A stretch of DNA of 64,000 nucleotides from the NCBI GenBank assembly GCA_014649155.1, contig BMSM01000026.1, positions 29,465 to 93,464 of the forward strand, read 5' to 3'. This document shows, in pieces, positions 23,770-32,315 of the stretch. A program made the translations under genes and the position numbers. How positions within the stretch are numbered: the stretch's first letter is position 1; each line of letters opens with the position of its first letter. This DNA comes from Streptomyces griseoviridis (GTDB lineage: Bacteria; Actinomycetota; Actinomycetes; Streptomycetales; Streptomycetaceae). The notes under the pieces were generated by a model, which saw only the letters and a list, made by a program, of their open reading frames with translations, searched no databases and was not told the origin of the DNA.

Positions 23770-25497
23770 GTGTGTGACCTGCACGACCAGCACGACCACG
23801 AGGCGACCCCGGTCAACGGCTCCGGCCTGAGCAGGCGCCGGATCATGCAGTTGCTGGGCGCGGCCGGTGTCACCACCGCCGCCCTGGCCGCGGACACCGA
23901 CCCCGTGATGGCCGCCTCGGCCGACGACACCCCCGCCGCCTACACCGCCCCCACCGGCCTCGCCGAGGACAGCCCCGCCAAGCGGAGCGCGCTCGCCTGG
24001 ATCGAGGGCCACGCCACCCGCATCACCGGCCTCAACGCCGCGATCTGGGAGCACGCCGAGCTGAGCCTGCGCGAGTGGAACTCCTCCCTCGCCCAGGCCG
24101 ACTTCCTGAAGAAGGCCGGCTTCACCGTCGAGTTCGGCACGGCCGGCTTCCCCACCGCCTTCACCGCGACCTTCACCCAGGGCAAGGGCGGTCCGGCGCT
24201 CGGCTTCAGCGGCGAGTACGACGCGCTGCCCGGCCTCTCCCAGCGCCAGGGCGTCGGCCACCACGACCCCCGCGAGTACGTCCACGACCCCTTCGCGCCC
24301 GGCTACGGACCCGGCCACGGCTGCGGCCACTGCGCGCTCGGCACCGCCGCCGCGTCCGCCGCCGCGGCGGTCGCGGCGGCGGCGAAGAAGCACCGCCTCC
24401 CGGTCACCGTGAAGTTCTTCGGCTCCACCGCCGAGGAGACCCTGATCGGCAAGACCTACGCCGTCAGCAGGGGCGTCTACGACGGCCTCGACGCGTTCCT
24501 CGACTGGCACCCCTCCACCGCCAACGCCACCGGCTGGGGCAGCACCACCGCGATGACCGCCGTGACCTTCACCTTCCTCGGCGTGGCCGGGCACGGCGGC
24601 ACCCCGCTGGGCAACAAGAGCGCGCTGGACGCGGCCGTGATGATGGCGACCATGTCGGAGTTCCTGCGCGAGGAGAACCTCGCCCCCTCCGGCCGGCTGC
24701 ACTGGGTGATCAACAACGGCGGGGACATACCGAACGTCACCCCGGAGATCGCGGAAATCTCCTATTACGTCCGCGAGGGCAGCCCGGCCCGGGTCCAGGT
24801 CCTCCTCGACAAGGTGATCGCCGTCTCCGAGGCGGCGGCCAAGGCCGCGCAGACCTCGGTCCGCCACCGGATCACCGCCGCCTGCTGGAACCAGCTCCCG
24901 TCCAAGTCCTTCGCGGAGCTGATGTACGACAACATGCGGCAGATCGGCCCGCCCGAGTTCACCGCCGAGGCGCAGACCCTGGCCAAGGAGCTCCAGGCGT
25001 CGCTGGGGCTCCCGCAGAAGGGCCTGCACGCCGAGGTCGCGGCGCTCACCGCGCCCAACCCGGTCTTCATGGGCGGCGGTTCCACCGATGTCGCCGACAT
25101 CAGCTGGCGGGTGCCGACCGTCTCGATGGGTGCCGCCCTCGCCCCGATCGGCACCAAGATGCACACCTGGTCCACCGCCTCCTGCGCGGCGGCGGCCCCC
25201 GGCCGGGCCGCCGTGCTCGCCGCCGCCAAGTACCTCGCCGCCACCGCCGTCGACCTGCTCACCCAGCCGGAACGGCTGAAGGCGGTCAAGGACGAGTTCG
25301 CCGAGCGGACCAAGGGCGTCGAGTGGCGGACCGCCCTGCCCGAAGGGTACGAACCGCCGATGTACGAGCCGCCCCGGTGGTTCCTGGAACGGACCGGGCA
25401 GTCCTGGCCCCCGGAGAACATCACCTGGCCGCCGCGGCGCGTCGTCTCCCGGGAGAAGTTCTCCTCACTGGGCCCCGAACTCGCCCCGCAGACCTGA
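23770..25497 (+). CDS. Tat-exported M20-family amidohydrolase (AbgB-like)
   Basis: A 575-aa metallohydrolase. GTG 23770 is chosen because GGAGG ends five bases before it. A twin-arginine signal (SRRRIMQLLGAAG, about residues 21-45) directs folded export. The M20D core has FSGEYDALPG, GYGPGHGCGHCALG (metal His), FFGSTAEETLIG (catalytic Glu-Glu), VAGHGGTPLGNKSALDA and FMGGGSTDVADISW. This matches AbgB-type hydrolases that split p-aminobenzoyl-glutamate and other N-acyl amino acids. The C-terminal PPRWFLERTGQSWPP extension is unusual but common in actinobacterial members. TTGTCA/TTGACG boxes lie 60-100 bases upstream. The stop codon lies in a 14-base tandem duplication. Confidence 0.88.
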   Translation: MCDLHDQHDHEATPVNGSGLSRRRIMQLLGAAGVTTAALAADTDPVMAASADDTPAAYTAPTGLAEDSPAKRSALAWIEGHATRITGLNAAIWEHAELSLREWNSSLAQADFLKKAGFTVEFGTAGFPTAFTATFTQGKGGPALGFSGEYDALPGLSQRQGVGHHDPREYVHDPFAPGYGPGHGCGHCALGTAAASAAAAVAAAAKKHRLPVTVKFFGSTAEETLIGKTYAVSRGVYDGLDAFLDWHPSTANATGWGSTTAMTAVTFTFLGVAGHGGTPLGNKSALDAAVMMATMSEFLREENLAPSGRLHWVINNGGDIPNVTPEIAEISYYVREGSPARVQVLLDKVIAVSEAAAKAAQTSVRHRITAACWNQLPSKSFAELMYDNMRQIGPPEFTAEAQTLAKELQASLGLPQKGLHAEVAALTAPNPVFMGGGSTDVADISWRVPTVSMGAALAPIGTKMHTWSTASCAAAAPGRAAVLAAAKYLAATAVDLLTQPERLKAVKDEFAERTKGVEWRTALPEGYEPPMYEPPRWFLERTGQSWPPENITWPPRRVVSREKFSSLGPELAPQT

Positions 25498-25511
25498 CCC
25501 CGCAGACCTGA
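25484..25511. repeat. 14-base tandem duplication spanning the amidohydrolase stop codon
   Basis: The unit CCCCGCAGACCTGA occurs twice head to tail (25484-25497 and 25498-25511). The first copy ends in the TGA stop of the amidohydrolase gene. Confidence 0.9.
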
Positions 25512-25523
25512 CCTGGGCCGGTC

Positions 25524-26330
25524 CTACCGCTCGCCGTGCGCGTACCGGCGTACGGCGAGCGGGACGAAGACCGCCAGCAGCACCGCGCACCACGCGAGCG
25601 TCCCGGCCACCGGGTGCGCCACCGGCCAGGCGGCGCCCTCGGGGACCGGCGCGTTGCCGAACAGGTCGCGCAGGGCCGTCGTCACCGCGCTGATCGGGTT
25701 CCACTCGGCGGCCGTGCGCAGCGGGCCCGGCAGCCCGTCGGCCGGGATGTAGGCGCTGGACAGCAGCGGCAACAGGAAAGTCGCCCCGCCCAGTTGCCCC
25801 GCCGCCTCCTCGTCGCGGGTGAGCAGGCCCAGGAAGATGCCCGCCCACACGCAGGCGAACCGGAACAGCAGCAGCAGCGCGAGCGCCCCGGCCGCGGCGA
25901 GCGCGCCGCCCTCCACCCGCCAGCCCACCGCGACGCCCACCAGCAGGAACGGGACCGTCCCGGCGGCCGTCAGCACCGTGTCCGCGACCGCCTGCGCGAG
26001 CGGCACCGCGGCCCGGCTCACCGGCAGCGTCCGCAGCCGGTCCGTCACGCCCCGGTGGACGTCCTGGGCCGCCTGGAACATGCCGGTCATGATCCCGCCC
26101 GCCGCCGTCGCCGCCAGCAGCCCCGGCACCAGGAACGAACGGTACGCGGCGCCCGGCACCGCCAGCGCGCTGCCGAAGACGTACCCGAAGAACAGCAGCA
26201 TCGAGACAGGCATCGTCTGGGTGAGGACCAGCAGGCCGGGGTTGTTCCGCGCGCGCCGCACCTGCCGGCCCAGCAGCGCGATGCCGTCGTGGGCCAGGCC
26301 GTAAGCCGGGCCGTGCGTCAGGGTGCTCAT
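25524..26330 (-). CDS. ABC-2 type transporter permease (DrrB-like)
   Basis: A 268-aa permease with six hydrophobic segments. It opens with GRQVRRARNNPGLLVLTQTMP, and contains the ABC-2 signature region around FQAAQDVHRGVTDRLRTLPVSRA. ATG 26330 overlaps the stop of the ATPase gene (ATGA). With that ATPase it forms a drug-resistance-type exporter of the DrrAB class. It is repressed, by inference, by the divergent TetR. It converges on the M20 gene, with 26 bases between stops. Confidence 0.88.
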   Translation of the reverse strand: MSTLTHGPAYGLAHDGIALLGRQVRRARNNPGLLVLTQTMPVSMLLFFGYVFGSALAVPGAAYRSFLVPGLLAATAAGGIMTGMFQAAQDVHRGVTDRLRTLPVSRAAVPLAQAVADTVLTAAGTVPFLLVGVAVGWRVEGGALAAAGALALLLLFRFACVWAGIFLGLLTRDEEAAGQLGGATFLLPLLSSAYIPADGLPGPLRTAAEWNPISAVTTALRDLFGNAPVPEGAAWPVAHPVAGTLAWCAVLLAVFVPLAVRRYAHGER

Positions 26331-27274
26331 GCGGCCGGTGCCTCCTTGGTCGTGGTCAGCCGGAGGAAGACGTCGTCGAGGGTGGGCGGGCTGACCCGCG
26401 CGTCGGCCAGCGGCACGCCCGCCGCGTCCAGCGCGCGCACCAGCCGGGGCAGGGTCAGGGTCGGGTCGGTGCTGACCGCGCCGACGGCCGTCCGCTCCCG
26501 GTCCACGACGGCCTCGGTGCCGGTGAGCCGGGCCAGGACGGCCGCCGCCCGGGGCAGCGCGTCCGCGTGCGTCACCACCGCCTGCGCGTACGCGCCGACC
26601 CGGGCCTTCAGCTCGGCGGGCGACCCGGTGTGCGCGGACCGGCCGCGGTCGACCAGCACGATGTCGTCGGCGAGGCGGTCGGCCTCCTCCAGGTACTGCG
26701 TGGTCAGCAGCACGGTCGTGCCGTCCGCCCGCAGCTCGCGCACCGCCTCCCAGACGCGGTTGCGGCCGGCCGGGTCGAGGCCGGTGGTCGGCTCGTCCAG
26801 GAACAGCACCTCCGGGCGCCGGACCAGGCTCGCCGCCAGGTCCAGCCGCCGGCGCGTCCCGCCCGACCAGGTGGACACCGGCCGGTCGGCGGCCTCGCCG
26901 AGGCCGAACCGGTCGAGCAGCGCCGCCGCGCGGCCCGCCGGGTCCCGGACCCGGTGCAACCGGGCGAACAGGCGCAGGTTCTCCCGGCCCGTCAGGTCCC
27001 CGTCGACCGACGCGTCCTGGCCGGTGACGCCGATCCGGCGCCGTATCGCCGCCGGTTCGCGGACCAGGTCCAGGCCGGCGATCCGGGCCGATCCGGCGTC
27101 CGGTCGCAGCAGCGTGGTCAGCAGCCGTACGGCCGTCGTCTTCCCCGCCCCGTTCGGCCCGAGCAGGCCGCACACCGTCCCCTCGGCCACCGCGAGATCC
27201 AGCCCCCGCAGTGCGCGCACCTCGCCGAAGCGCTTCTCCAGACCCTCACTAAGTACAGCGTACGTAGTAGTCAT
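26327..27274 (-). CDS. ABC transporter ATP-binding protein (DrrA-like)
   Basis: A 315-aa ATPase: Walker A GPNGAGKTTAV, Q-loop GVTGQDASVD, signature STWSGGTRRRLDLA, Walker B VLFLDEPTTGLDP, His-loop-position LLTTQYLEEAD, and a C-terminal DrrA-specific extension ending VSPPTLDDVFLRLT. ATG 27274 has no ribosome site. A -10 (TATGGT, minus strand 27286-27281) and -35 (TTACGT) 18 bases apart put transcription start at about the ATG itself, so the message is probably leaderless. A TetR operator lies in that spacer. Confidence 0.9.
   Translation of the reverse strand: MTTTYAVLSEGLEKRFGEVRALRGLDLAVAEGTVCGLLGPNGAGKTTAVRLLTTLLRPDAGSARIAGLDLVREPAAIRRRIGVTGQDASVDGDLTGRENLRLFARLHRVRDPAGRAAALLDRFGLGEAADRPVSTWSGGTRRRLDLAASLVRRPEVLFLDEPTTGLDPAGRNRVWEAVRELRADGTTVLLTTQYLEEADRLADDIVLVDRGRSAHTGSPAELKARVGAYAQAVVTHADALPRAAAVLARLTGTEAVVDRERTAVGAVSTDPTLTLPRLVRALDAAGVPLADARVSPPTLDDVFLRLTTTKEAPAA
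27250..27266. promoter_or_regulatory. TetR operator copy A (in the first codons of the ABC ATPase gene)
   Basis: TAAGTAC-AGC-GTACGTA: 7-bp arms, 3-base centre, one mismatch. It is an inverted copy of operator B and lies just inside the ATPase coding region, where a bound repressor would block elongation. Confidence 0.7.
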
Positions 27275-27292
27275 GGGCCGACCATAGCGCAC

Positions 27293-27309
27293 TACGTACG
27301 CTGTACGTA
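27293..27309. promoter_or_regulatory. TetR operator copy B (in the divergent promoter)
   Basis: TACGTAC-GCT-GTACGTA is a perfect 7-3-7 palindrome. It occupies the -35/-10 spacer of the ABC operon and abuts the TetR gene's -10 (TAGGAT, 27312-27317), so one site can control both directions. Centre-to-centre distance to copy A is 43 bases, about four helical turns. Confidence 0.78.
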
Positions 27310-27337
27310 ACTAGGATGGTGGCCGAGGTGATGACCG

Positions 27338-28042
27338 ATGGCGGGCCGAGCGGCCGTACCCGAAGTGATCTGGGCGCGCCCCGAGCGCACCGGCCGAGGA
27401 CCCAGGCCCGGCTACAGCCGCGCCGACATCGCGGCCGCCGCGGTCCGGCTCGCGGACGCCGGGGGACTGGACGCGGTCTCCATGCGGCACGTCGCGGCCG
27501 AGCTGGGCTGCGGCACCATGTCGCTGTACAACTACGTCCCCCGCAAGGAGGACCTCCACGAGCTGATGGTGGACGCCGTCAGCGGGGAGCACACACTCTG
27601 GGAGCCCTCGGGGGACTGGCGGGCCGACATGTTCCGGGTCGCCCGCGACACCCGGGCCCTGATGCACGCCCACCCCTGGCTGCCCCGGCTGATGTCCCCG
27701 GCCTACGGCTTCAGCCCCCACGCCCTGCGCTACCTGGAGCACTGCCTGGCCTGCCTGGACCCGCTGGCGGAGTCCTACGGCACCAAGATGCAGCTCATCG
27801 CGCTGGTCAACGGCGTGGTGACGACGTACGTCAGCAACGAGCTGGCCACCGCCGAGCGCACCCGCTCGCTGCCCTGGTCCGCCGAGGAGGAGCAGCGGGC
27901 CCGCGTCGCCTACCTCGGCTCGCAGATCGCCGGCGGCGCCTATCCGCGGCTGGCGGCGGCCTTCACCGAGGACGCCGGGCCGATCGACCTGGAGGCGGTG
28001 TTCGAGGAGGCGCTGCGGCGGGTGCTGGCCGGGTTCGGGTGA
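27338..28042 (+). CDS. TetR-family repressor of the ABC exporter
   Basis: A 234-aa TetR protein. The DNA-binding domain (about 27-75) reads IAAAAVRLADAGGLDAVSMRH, then ELGCGTMSLYNYVPRKEDL; the C-terminal ligand domain is of the TetR_C type seen with drug exporters. ATG 27338 follows GAGGTG by seven bases. TAGGAT at 27312-27317 is a good -10. The two palindromes between it and the exporter genes make autoregulation and exporter repression the simplest model. It ends three bases short of the convergent ISP-like gene. Confidence 0.88.
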   Translation: MAGRAAVPEVIWARPERTGRGPRPGYSRADIAAAAVRLADAGGLDAVSMRHVAAELGCGTMSLYNYVPRKEDLHELMVDAVSGEHTLWEPSGDWRADMFRVARDTRALMHAHPWLPRLMSPAYGFSPHALRYLEHCLACLDPLAESYGTKMQLIALVNGVVTTYVSNELATAERTRSLPWSAEEEQRARVAYLGSQIAGGAYPRLAAAFTEDAGPIDLEAVFEEALRRVLAGFG

Positions 28043-28045
28043 CCC

Positions 28046-29230
28046 CTACAGCAGGGCCAGCTGCCCCTCGGGGCCTTCCTCCCGGCCGTCCAGCACGGAG
28101 GCGGGGGCGCGGGCCGGGCGGGGGACCGGGAGGACGCCCGCCGCGCGGAGGTCGGCGGCGGTGACCGGATCGCTCACCGTGAAACCGGCCCGCGCGGCGC
28201 GGACCTCGGCCAGCAGCGCCAGTACGGTGATCAGCTCCAGCAGCTCCGAGGTCCAGGCCTGCGGCCAGCCGGCCGGGCGGATCGCGGCCAGCGTGCCCGG
28301 CTCGCCCTCGGCGGTGCGGGCCGCGAACCACCGCTCCAGCACCCGTTCCCCGCCGGCCGGCGCGTCCCACGCCTCGGGCGGCACCGGGGAGATCCGGCCC
28401 TCGTCGATGTGCAGGACCTCCTCGTCCCGGTCGTAGCGCAGGACGAGCGGGCGCGGCGGCAGCGGGGCGCGGACGTACGGGCGGCGCCCGCCGGGCAGCT
28501 TGGGCCGTTCGCCGTCGCGCCGCAGCAGCCACAGCGCGCGGCGGCCGAGCCGCACGCCGTGCTCCCACAGCCCGGGGTCCGAGGTCAGCGGCACCACCGG
28601 CGTGCCGGGTCCCCGGCCCGACGCCGTCGTCACCGCCGTCGTCACCGTGATCGTCCAGGCCAGCACGTCCAGCGGGTCGGGGCGGCTGCCCAGCCGGGCG
28701 GCCAGGTGGTCCAGCAGCCCCGGCGCGAGGTTGGGCTCGGCGCCGCCGGGGCGGCGGTACAGCGGCCGGACCCGGCCCGGCCCGAACAGCGGCAGCAGCG
28801 AGGTTGCGAGCAGCGGGTCGGAGGCGTCCGGAGTCTCGACGACGAAGACCTGGCGGGCGTCGGCCACCCGCCACAGTTCCGGGCGGGCCGCGTCGATCAG
28901 CCGGTGGTCGGGGAGCAGCCACTGCTCGTCGAAGGGCGCCCGCAGCACCCGTACCGGCTCCGGGCACGGCCCCGAGGCGCGGGCCAGCCGCTCCGTCCCC
29001 GCGGCGATCCCGGGCAGCTGCCCGACCGCGGTGTGCGGGGTGCGCGCCCGCGACGGCCGGAAGAGGGCCGCCCGCTCCGGCCCCGCCGCTTTCATCAGTG
29101 TGTCCCAACGGGCCTTCAGGGACGCCGCGTCGGGGGCCGCCGGCCACTCCCGGCCGAGCCGGAGCGGTGCGACGGACCACGGCATGAGGTCCGCCAGCGG
29201 CGGCGCGTCGTCGTGCGTCACGCCGGGCAT
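28046..29230 (-). CDS. Type ISP restriction-modification specificity-like protein (orphan domain)
   Basis: A 394-aa protein with the pattern I know from the C-terminal specificity domain of type ISP restriction-modification enzymes: RPLYRRPGGAEPNLAPGLL, GRRPYVRAPLPPRPL, VLHIDEGRISPVPPEAWD and QAWTSELLELITVL. The N-terminal helicase-nuclease and methyltransferase of those enzymes are absent, and none of the neighbours supplies them, so it is unlikely to restrict DNA alone. The start at ATG 29230 (MPGVTHDDAPPL) has a weak ribosome site. It lies 22 bases downstream of the hmgA regulator gene and may share its transcript. The present function is unknown. Confidence 0.6.
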   Translation of the reverse strand: MPGVTHDDAPPLADLMPWSVAPLRLGREWPAAPDAASLKARWDTLMKAAGPERAALFRPSRARTPHTAVGQLPGIAAGTERLARASGPCPEPVRVLRAPFDEQWLLPDHRLIDAARPELWRVADARQVFVVETPDASDPLLATSLLPLFGPGRVRPLYRRPGGAEPNLAPGLLDHLAARLGSRPDPLDVLAWTITVTTAVTTASGRGPGTPVVPLTSDPGLWEHGVRLGRRALWLLRRDGERPKLPGGRRPYVRAPLPPRPLVLRYDRDEEVLHIDEGRISPVPPEAWDAPAGGERVLERWFAARTAEGEPGTLAAIRPAGWPQAWTSELLELITVLALLAEVRAARAGFTVSDPVTAADLRAAGVLPVPRPARAPASVLDGREEGPEGQLALL

Positions 29231-29252
29231 CGTACGACGGCCGCCCGGCCCC

Positions 29253-30023
29253 TCAGGTGGCGTCCAGGGTGACGCCGAAGGAGAAGCGGTCGCCCCGGTA
29301 GTGGATGACCGCCACGTCCAGCACCCGCCCGGCCGGGTCCCGGGTGACGCCCGTGTAGTGCAGGATCGGGCTGAGCAGCGGGACGTGGAGCAGGCGGGCC
29401 GTCTCGGGGTCCGCGAGCCGGGCCTGCACGGTGTCCGTGATCCGCCCGATGGCCACGCCCACCACGTCCCGCAGCACCTTCGTCATCGGGTGCCGGGTGA
29501 GGTCGTCCGGGTCGATCCGGGCGGCCAGTTCGGGCCGGACGTAGTTGCGGGCGTGATTGGTCGGCTCGCCCGTCTCCTCGTCCCCGCGCAGCCGGTGGTA
29601 CGTAGCGACCTCGGTGAGGTCCGGGAAGCAGTCGCCGAGCCCGGCGGGCACCGGCCCGCTCCCGTGCGCCAGCACCTCGCTGCGCATCCCCGACTGCTGG
29701 GCCACGATCGCGTCCACCGAGCCCAGCAGCCGCACCGGGGCGGTCTGCGCCACGTGCGGCTCGATGAACGTGCCCCGCCGGCGGTGCCGGGTGATCAGGC
29801 CCTCCTCCTCCAGCTCCTTGAGCGCCTGCCGCATGGTGAGCACGCTGACGCCGTAGTGCCCGGCGAGCTGCTCCTCGGTCGGCAGCCGCAGCGGATCGCC
29901 GGGCGAGCGGCCGAGGATCGACGCCCGCAGCGACTGCGAGACCTGGTACCACAGCGGCAGCTTGCGGTTGAGGACGAGGGAGTCCGGGGTGAAGGACGGG
30001 ACGGGCGCGGGTGGCGTGTTCAT
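29253..30023 (-). CDS. GntR/HutC-family regulator with UTRA domain
   Basis: A 256-aa regulator: winged helix (LPLWYQVSQSLRASIL, LPTEEQLAGHYGVSVLTMRQAL, GLITRHRRRGTFI) followed by a UTRA ligand domain (about 95-250). ATG 30023 overlaps the hmgA stop (ATGA), so it is co-translated with homogentisate dioxygenase. The natural proposal is control of tyrosine degradation with a pathway intermediate as ligand; this is inference from position. Confidence 0.85.
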   Translation of the reverse strand: MNTPPAPVPSFTPDSLVLNRKLPLWYQVSQSLRASILGRSPGDPLRLPTEEQLAGHYGVSVLTMRQALKELEEEGLITRHRRRGTFIEPHVAQTAPVRLLGSVDAIVAQQSGMRSEVLAHGSGPVPAGLGDCFPDLTEVATYHRLRGDEETGEPTNHARNYVRPELAARIDPDDLTRHPMTKVLRDVVGVAIGRITDTVQARLADPETARLLHVPLLSPILHYTGVTRDPAGRVLDVAVIHYRGDRFSFGVTLDAT

Positions 30024-31330
30024 GGGCGGAAGTGCCGCTCCAGACCCCGCCACACGGCGTCGTAGTCCCGTTGCAGGTGCGGCGCCCCGGCGGCCTGCGC
30101 GGTCAGCGTCACCGGCCAGCGCGTCTCGAACATGAACGCCAGCCCGTCGTCCACCTTCTGCGGGCGCAGCTCGGCGGCGCTCGCCCGGTCGAAGGTCTCC
30201 CGGTCCGGGCCGTGCGCCGACATCATCCCGTGCAGCGAGCCCCCGCCCGGCACGAAACCGGACGCCTTCGCGTCGTAGGCGCCCTCGATCAGCCCCATGT
30301 ACTCGCTCATCACGTTCCGGTGGAAGTACGGCGGCCGGAACGTGTCCTCGCCCACCAGCCAGCGCGGCACGAACGCCACGAAGTCCACGTCCGCCAGGCC
30401 CGGCGTGTCGGACGGCGAGGTCAGCACGGTGAAGACGGACGGGTCGGGGTGGTCGTACGTGATGGACCCGAGGGCGTTGAAGCGGCGCAGGTCGTAGACG
30501 TACGGGACGAGGGTGCCGTGCCAGGCGACGACGTCGAGCGGGGAGTGGTCGTAGCGGGCCGTCCAGAGGTTGCCGCAGAACTTGTTGACCACCTCCACCG
30601 GCCCCTCCACGTCCTCGTACGCCGCCACCGGGGCGCGGAAGTCCCGTGCGTTCGCGAGGCCGTTGGCGCCGATCGGGCCGAGGTCGGGGAGGCGGAAGGG
30701 GGTGCCGTAGTTCTCGCAGACGTAGCCGCGGGCGGTGGCGTCGAGGAGGTCCACCCGGAAGCGGACCCCGCGCGGGATCAGCGCCACGTGCCCCGGCTCG
30801 GCGGCCAGCAGCCCGAACTCGGTGCGCAGCAGCAGGCCGCCGCGCTCCGGGACGATCAGCAGCTCGCCGTCGGCGTCGCTGAACACCCGGTCCATCGGGG
30901 CGTCCGCGTGGTAGAGGTGCACGGCCATCCCCGCGCGCCGGGTCGCGTCGCCATTGCCGCCGAGCGTCCACAGGCCCGCCAGGAAGTCGGTGCCGGCCGG
31001 CGGCGGGGGCAGCGGGTCCCAGCGCAGCCGGTTGGGGTCGGGGACGGTCTCGGTGAACGGCGCGGTGCGCAGCGTGCCGCGGTCCGAGCGGGTGAACGCC
31101 GGGTGCGCGGCCGAGGGACGGATGCGGTACAGCCACGAGCGCCGGTTGTGCGCCCTCGGCTCGGTGAACGCCGTGCCGCTGAGCTGCTCCGCGTAGAGGC
31201 CGAGCGGCGCCCGCTGCGGCGAGTTGCGGCCCTCGGGCAGGGCACCCGGCACGGCCTCGGAGCCGTGCTCGTTGCCGAAACCGGACAGATAGGACAGTCC
31301 CGCCGCGGTCTTCCGCGCGTCCCCGTGCAT
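30020..31330 (-). CDS. hmgA: Homogentisate 1,2-dioxygenase
   Basis: A 436-aa iron dioxygenase that opens homogentisate to maleylacetoacetate in tyrosine and phenylalanine breakdown. YLSGFGNEHGSEAVPGALP is the family N-terminus. The iron ligands are in register with the human enzyme, offset by two: His337 and Glu343 in FHRNVMSEYMG, and His373 in MMSAHGPD. Length is normal. ATG 31330 has AGGGAG six bases upstream. A promoter with TTGCGT and TACGGT 17 bases apart lies 50-80 bases ahead. Maleylacetoacetate isomerase and fumarylacetoacetase are not in the window. Confidence 0.95.
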   Translation of the reverse strand: MHGDARKTAAGLSYLSGFGNEHGSEAVPGALPEGRNSPQRAPLGLYAEQLSGTAFTEPRAHNRRSWLYRIRPSAAHPAFTRSDRGTLRTAPFTETVPDPNRLRWDPLPPPPAGTDFLAGLWTLGGNGDATRRAGMAVHLYHADAPMDRVFSDADGELLIVPERGGLLLRTEFGLLAAEPGHVALIPRGVRFRVDLLDATARGYVCENYGTPFRLPDLGPIGANGLANARDFRAPVAAYEDVEGPVEVVNKFCGNLWTARYDHSPLDVVAWHGTLVPYVYDLRRFNALGSITYDHPDPSVFTVLTSPSDTPGLADVDFVAFVPRWLVGEDTFRPPYFHRNVMSEYMGLIEGAYDAKASGFVPGGGSLHGMMSAHGPDRETFDRASAAELRPQKVDDGLAFMFETRWPVTLTAQAAGAPHLQRDYDAVWRGLERHFRP

Positions 31331-31370
31331 GAGTGCTCCCTGGAGCGATCCGGTGCCGATTCCGCTTCGA

Positions 31371-31411
31371 TTCCTATGGGGAACCGTAGGATTGCGGCCC
31401 GCCGTACGCAA
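31371..31411 (-). promoter_or_regulatory. hmgA promoter with overlapping inverted repeat
   Basis: On the minus strand TTGCGT (31411-31406) and TACGGT (31388-31383) are separated by exactly 17 bases. An imperfect inverted repeat (TCCTA...TAGGA) overlaps the -10, at about 31372-31392, and is a candidate operator for the co-transcribed GntR regulator. Confidence 0.6.
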
Positions 31412-31511
31412 GGGGGAGGTGCGGGGAGGCGCGGTCTCCTCAGGAAGGATGACCGGAACCCGACCCCAGGGGGGATTCGACCGGTCGGACTCGTGTTCTA
31501 CGCTCGCGGAC

Positions 31512-32315
31512 ATGTCGTGGACGCGGAGAGGCTTCGCCGCGCTCGCGGTCTGTGTCCTGCTGCTGACCGGATCCGCGGGCTGCGGCACCAGTGACACGGA
31601 CGGACCGGAGCGTCCGGCGGTGACCGCGGCCGCGGGCCGGCTCCTCGACGACACCGACGAGGACGGCCGGCGGCTGCGCGAGGTCGGCCGCGAGGACGCC
31701 CCGGAGGTCGGCATCGAGGTGCAGCCGGAGGCCGACGGCGACTGGCGGGTACGCCTGACCGTCCGAGGCTTCCGCTTCTCGCCCGCCGGCACGCCCGCCG
31801 AGGCGGTGGCCGGCCGGGGCCTGGCGTACCTCTACGTCGACGGCGCGCTGGTCGCCCGGCTGCGCGACCCCGCCCACCGCCTCGCCGCCGGACTCGTGCC
31901 GCGCGGCACCCACCACGTCACGGCCCGTCTGTACGCCGACGACGGCACGGTCTGGGCCGTCGACGGCGAGCCGGTCGAGAACACGGCGGACATCACGGCG
32001 TCGGGGGTGACGGACGCGGCGGACGCTCCGAGCCCGGCGGACGATCCGAGCCCGGCGGACGCGCGAGGCACGGCGGACGGTCCGAGCCCGGCGGACGCGC
32101 GAGGCGCGGCGGACGTGCCCGACCCGGTGGACGCGCGAGGCGCGGCGGACGCGGTGGACGACACGGAACCGGCGAGGGACCCGGCGGTCCCGGCGGGCCC
32201 CGCGCACCCGGCCCGCACGGCGCACCGTAAGGCCGGCACCACGGCGGCGCCCGCCGCCCCGGAACCCCCAACTCCGGACCCCCGTTCACGGGACGCCGAC
32301 GGGAAGGCATCATGA
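31512..32315 (+). CDS. Putative lipoprotein with Ala/Asp/Pro repeat tail
   Basis: A 267-aa exported lipoprotein. The signal peptide ends in a lipobox LTGSAGC (Cys24). A globular domain (about 60-155) includes WRVRLTVRGFRFSPAG and GRGLAYLYVDGALVARL, beta-rich and of unknown function. The tail is low-complexity Ala/Asp/Pro with a 36-base DNA repeat (DARGxAD units). No ribosome site is obvious; TTCTACGCT just upstream could be a -10 for a near-leaderless message. Its stop overlaps the start of a TetR gene (ATGA), so the two are one unit. I do not recognise the family. Confidence 0.75.
   Translation: MSWTRRGFAALAVCVLLLTGSAGCGTSDTDGPERPAVTAAAGRLLDDTDEDGRRLREVGREDAPEVGIEVQPEADGDWRVRLTVRGFRFSPAGTPAEAVAGRGLAYLYVDGALVARLRDPAHRLAAGLVPRGTHHVTARLYADDGTVWAVDGEPVENTADITASGVTDAADAPSPADDPSPADARGTADGPSPADARGAADVPDPVDARGAADAVDDTEPARDPAVPAGPAHPARTAHRKAGTTAAPAAPEPPTPDPRSRDADGKAS
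32058..32165. repeat. 36-base tandem repeat in the lipoprotein gene
   Basis: The sequence GACGCGCGAGGC recurs at 32058, 32094 and 32130, exactly 36 bases apart, encoding 12-residue units beginning DARG. The spacing keeps the frame, so copy-number change would only lengthen or shorten the tail. Confidence 0.85.
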
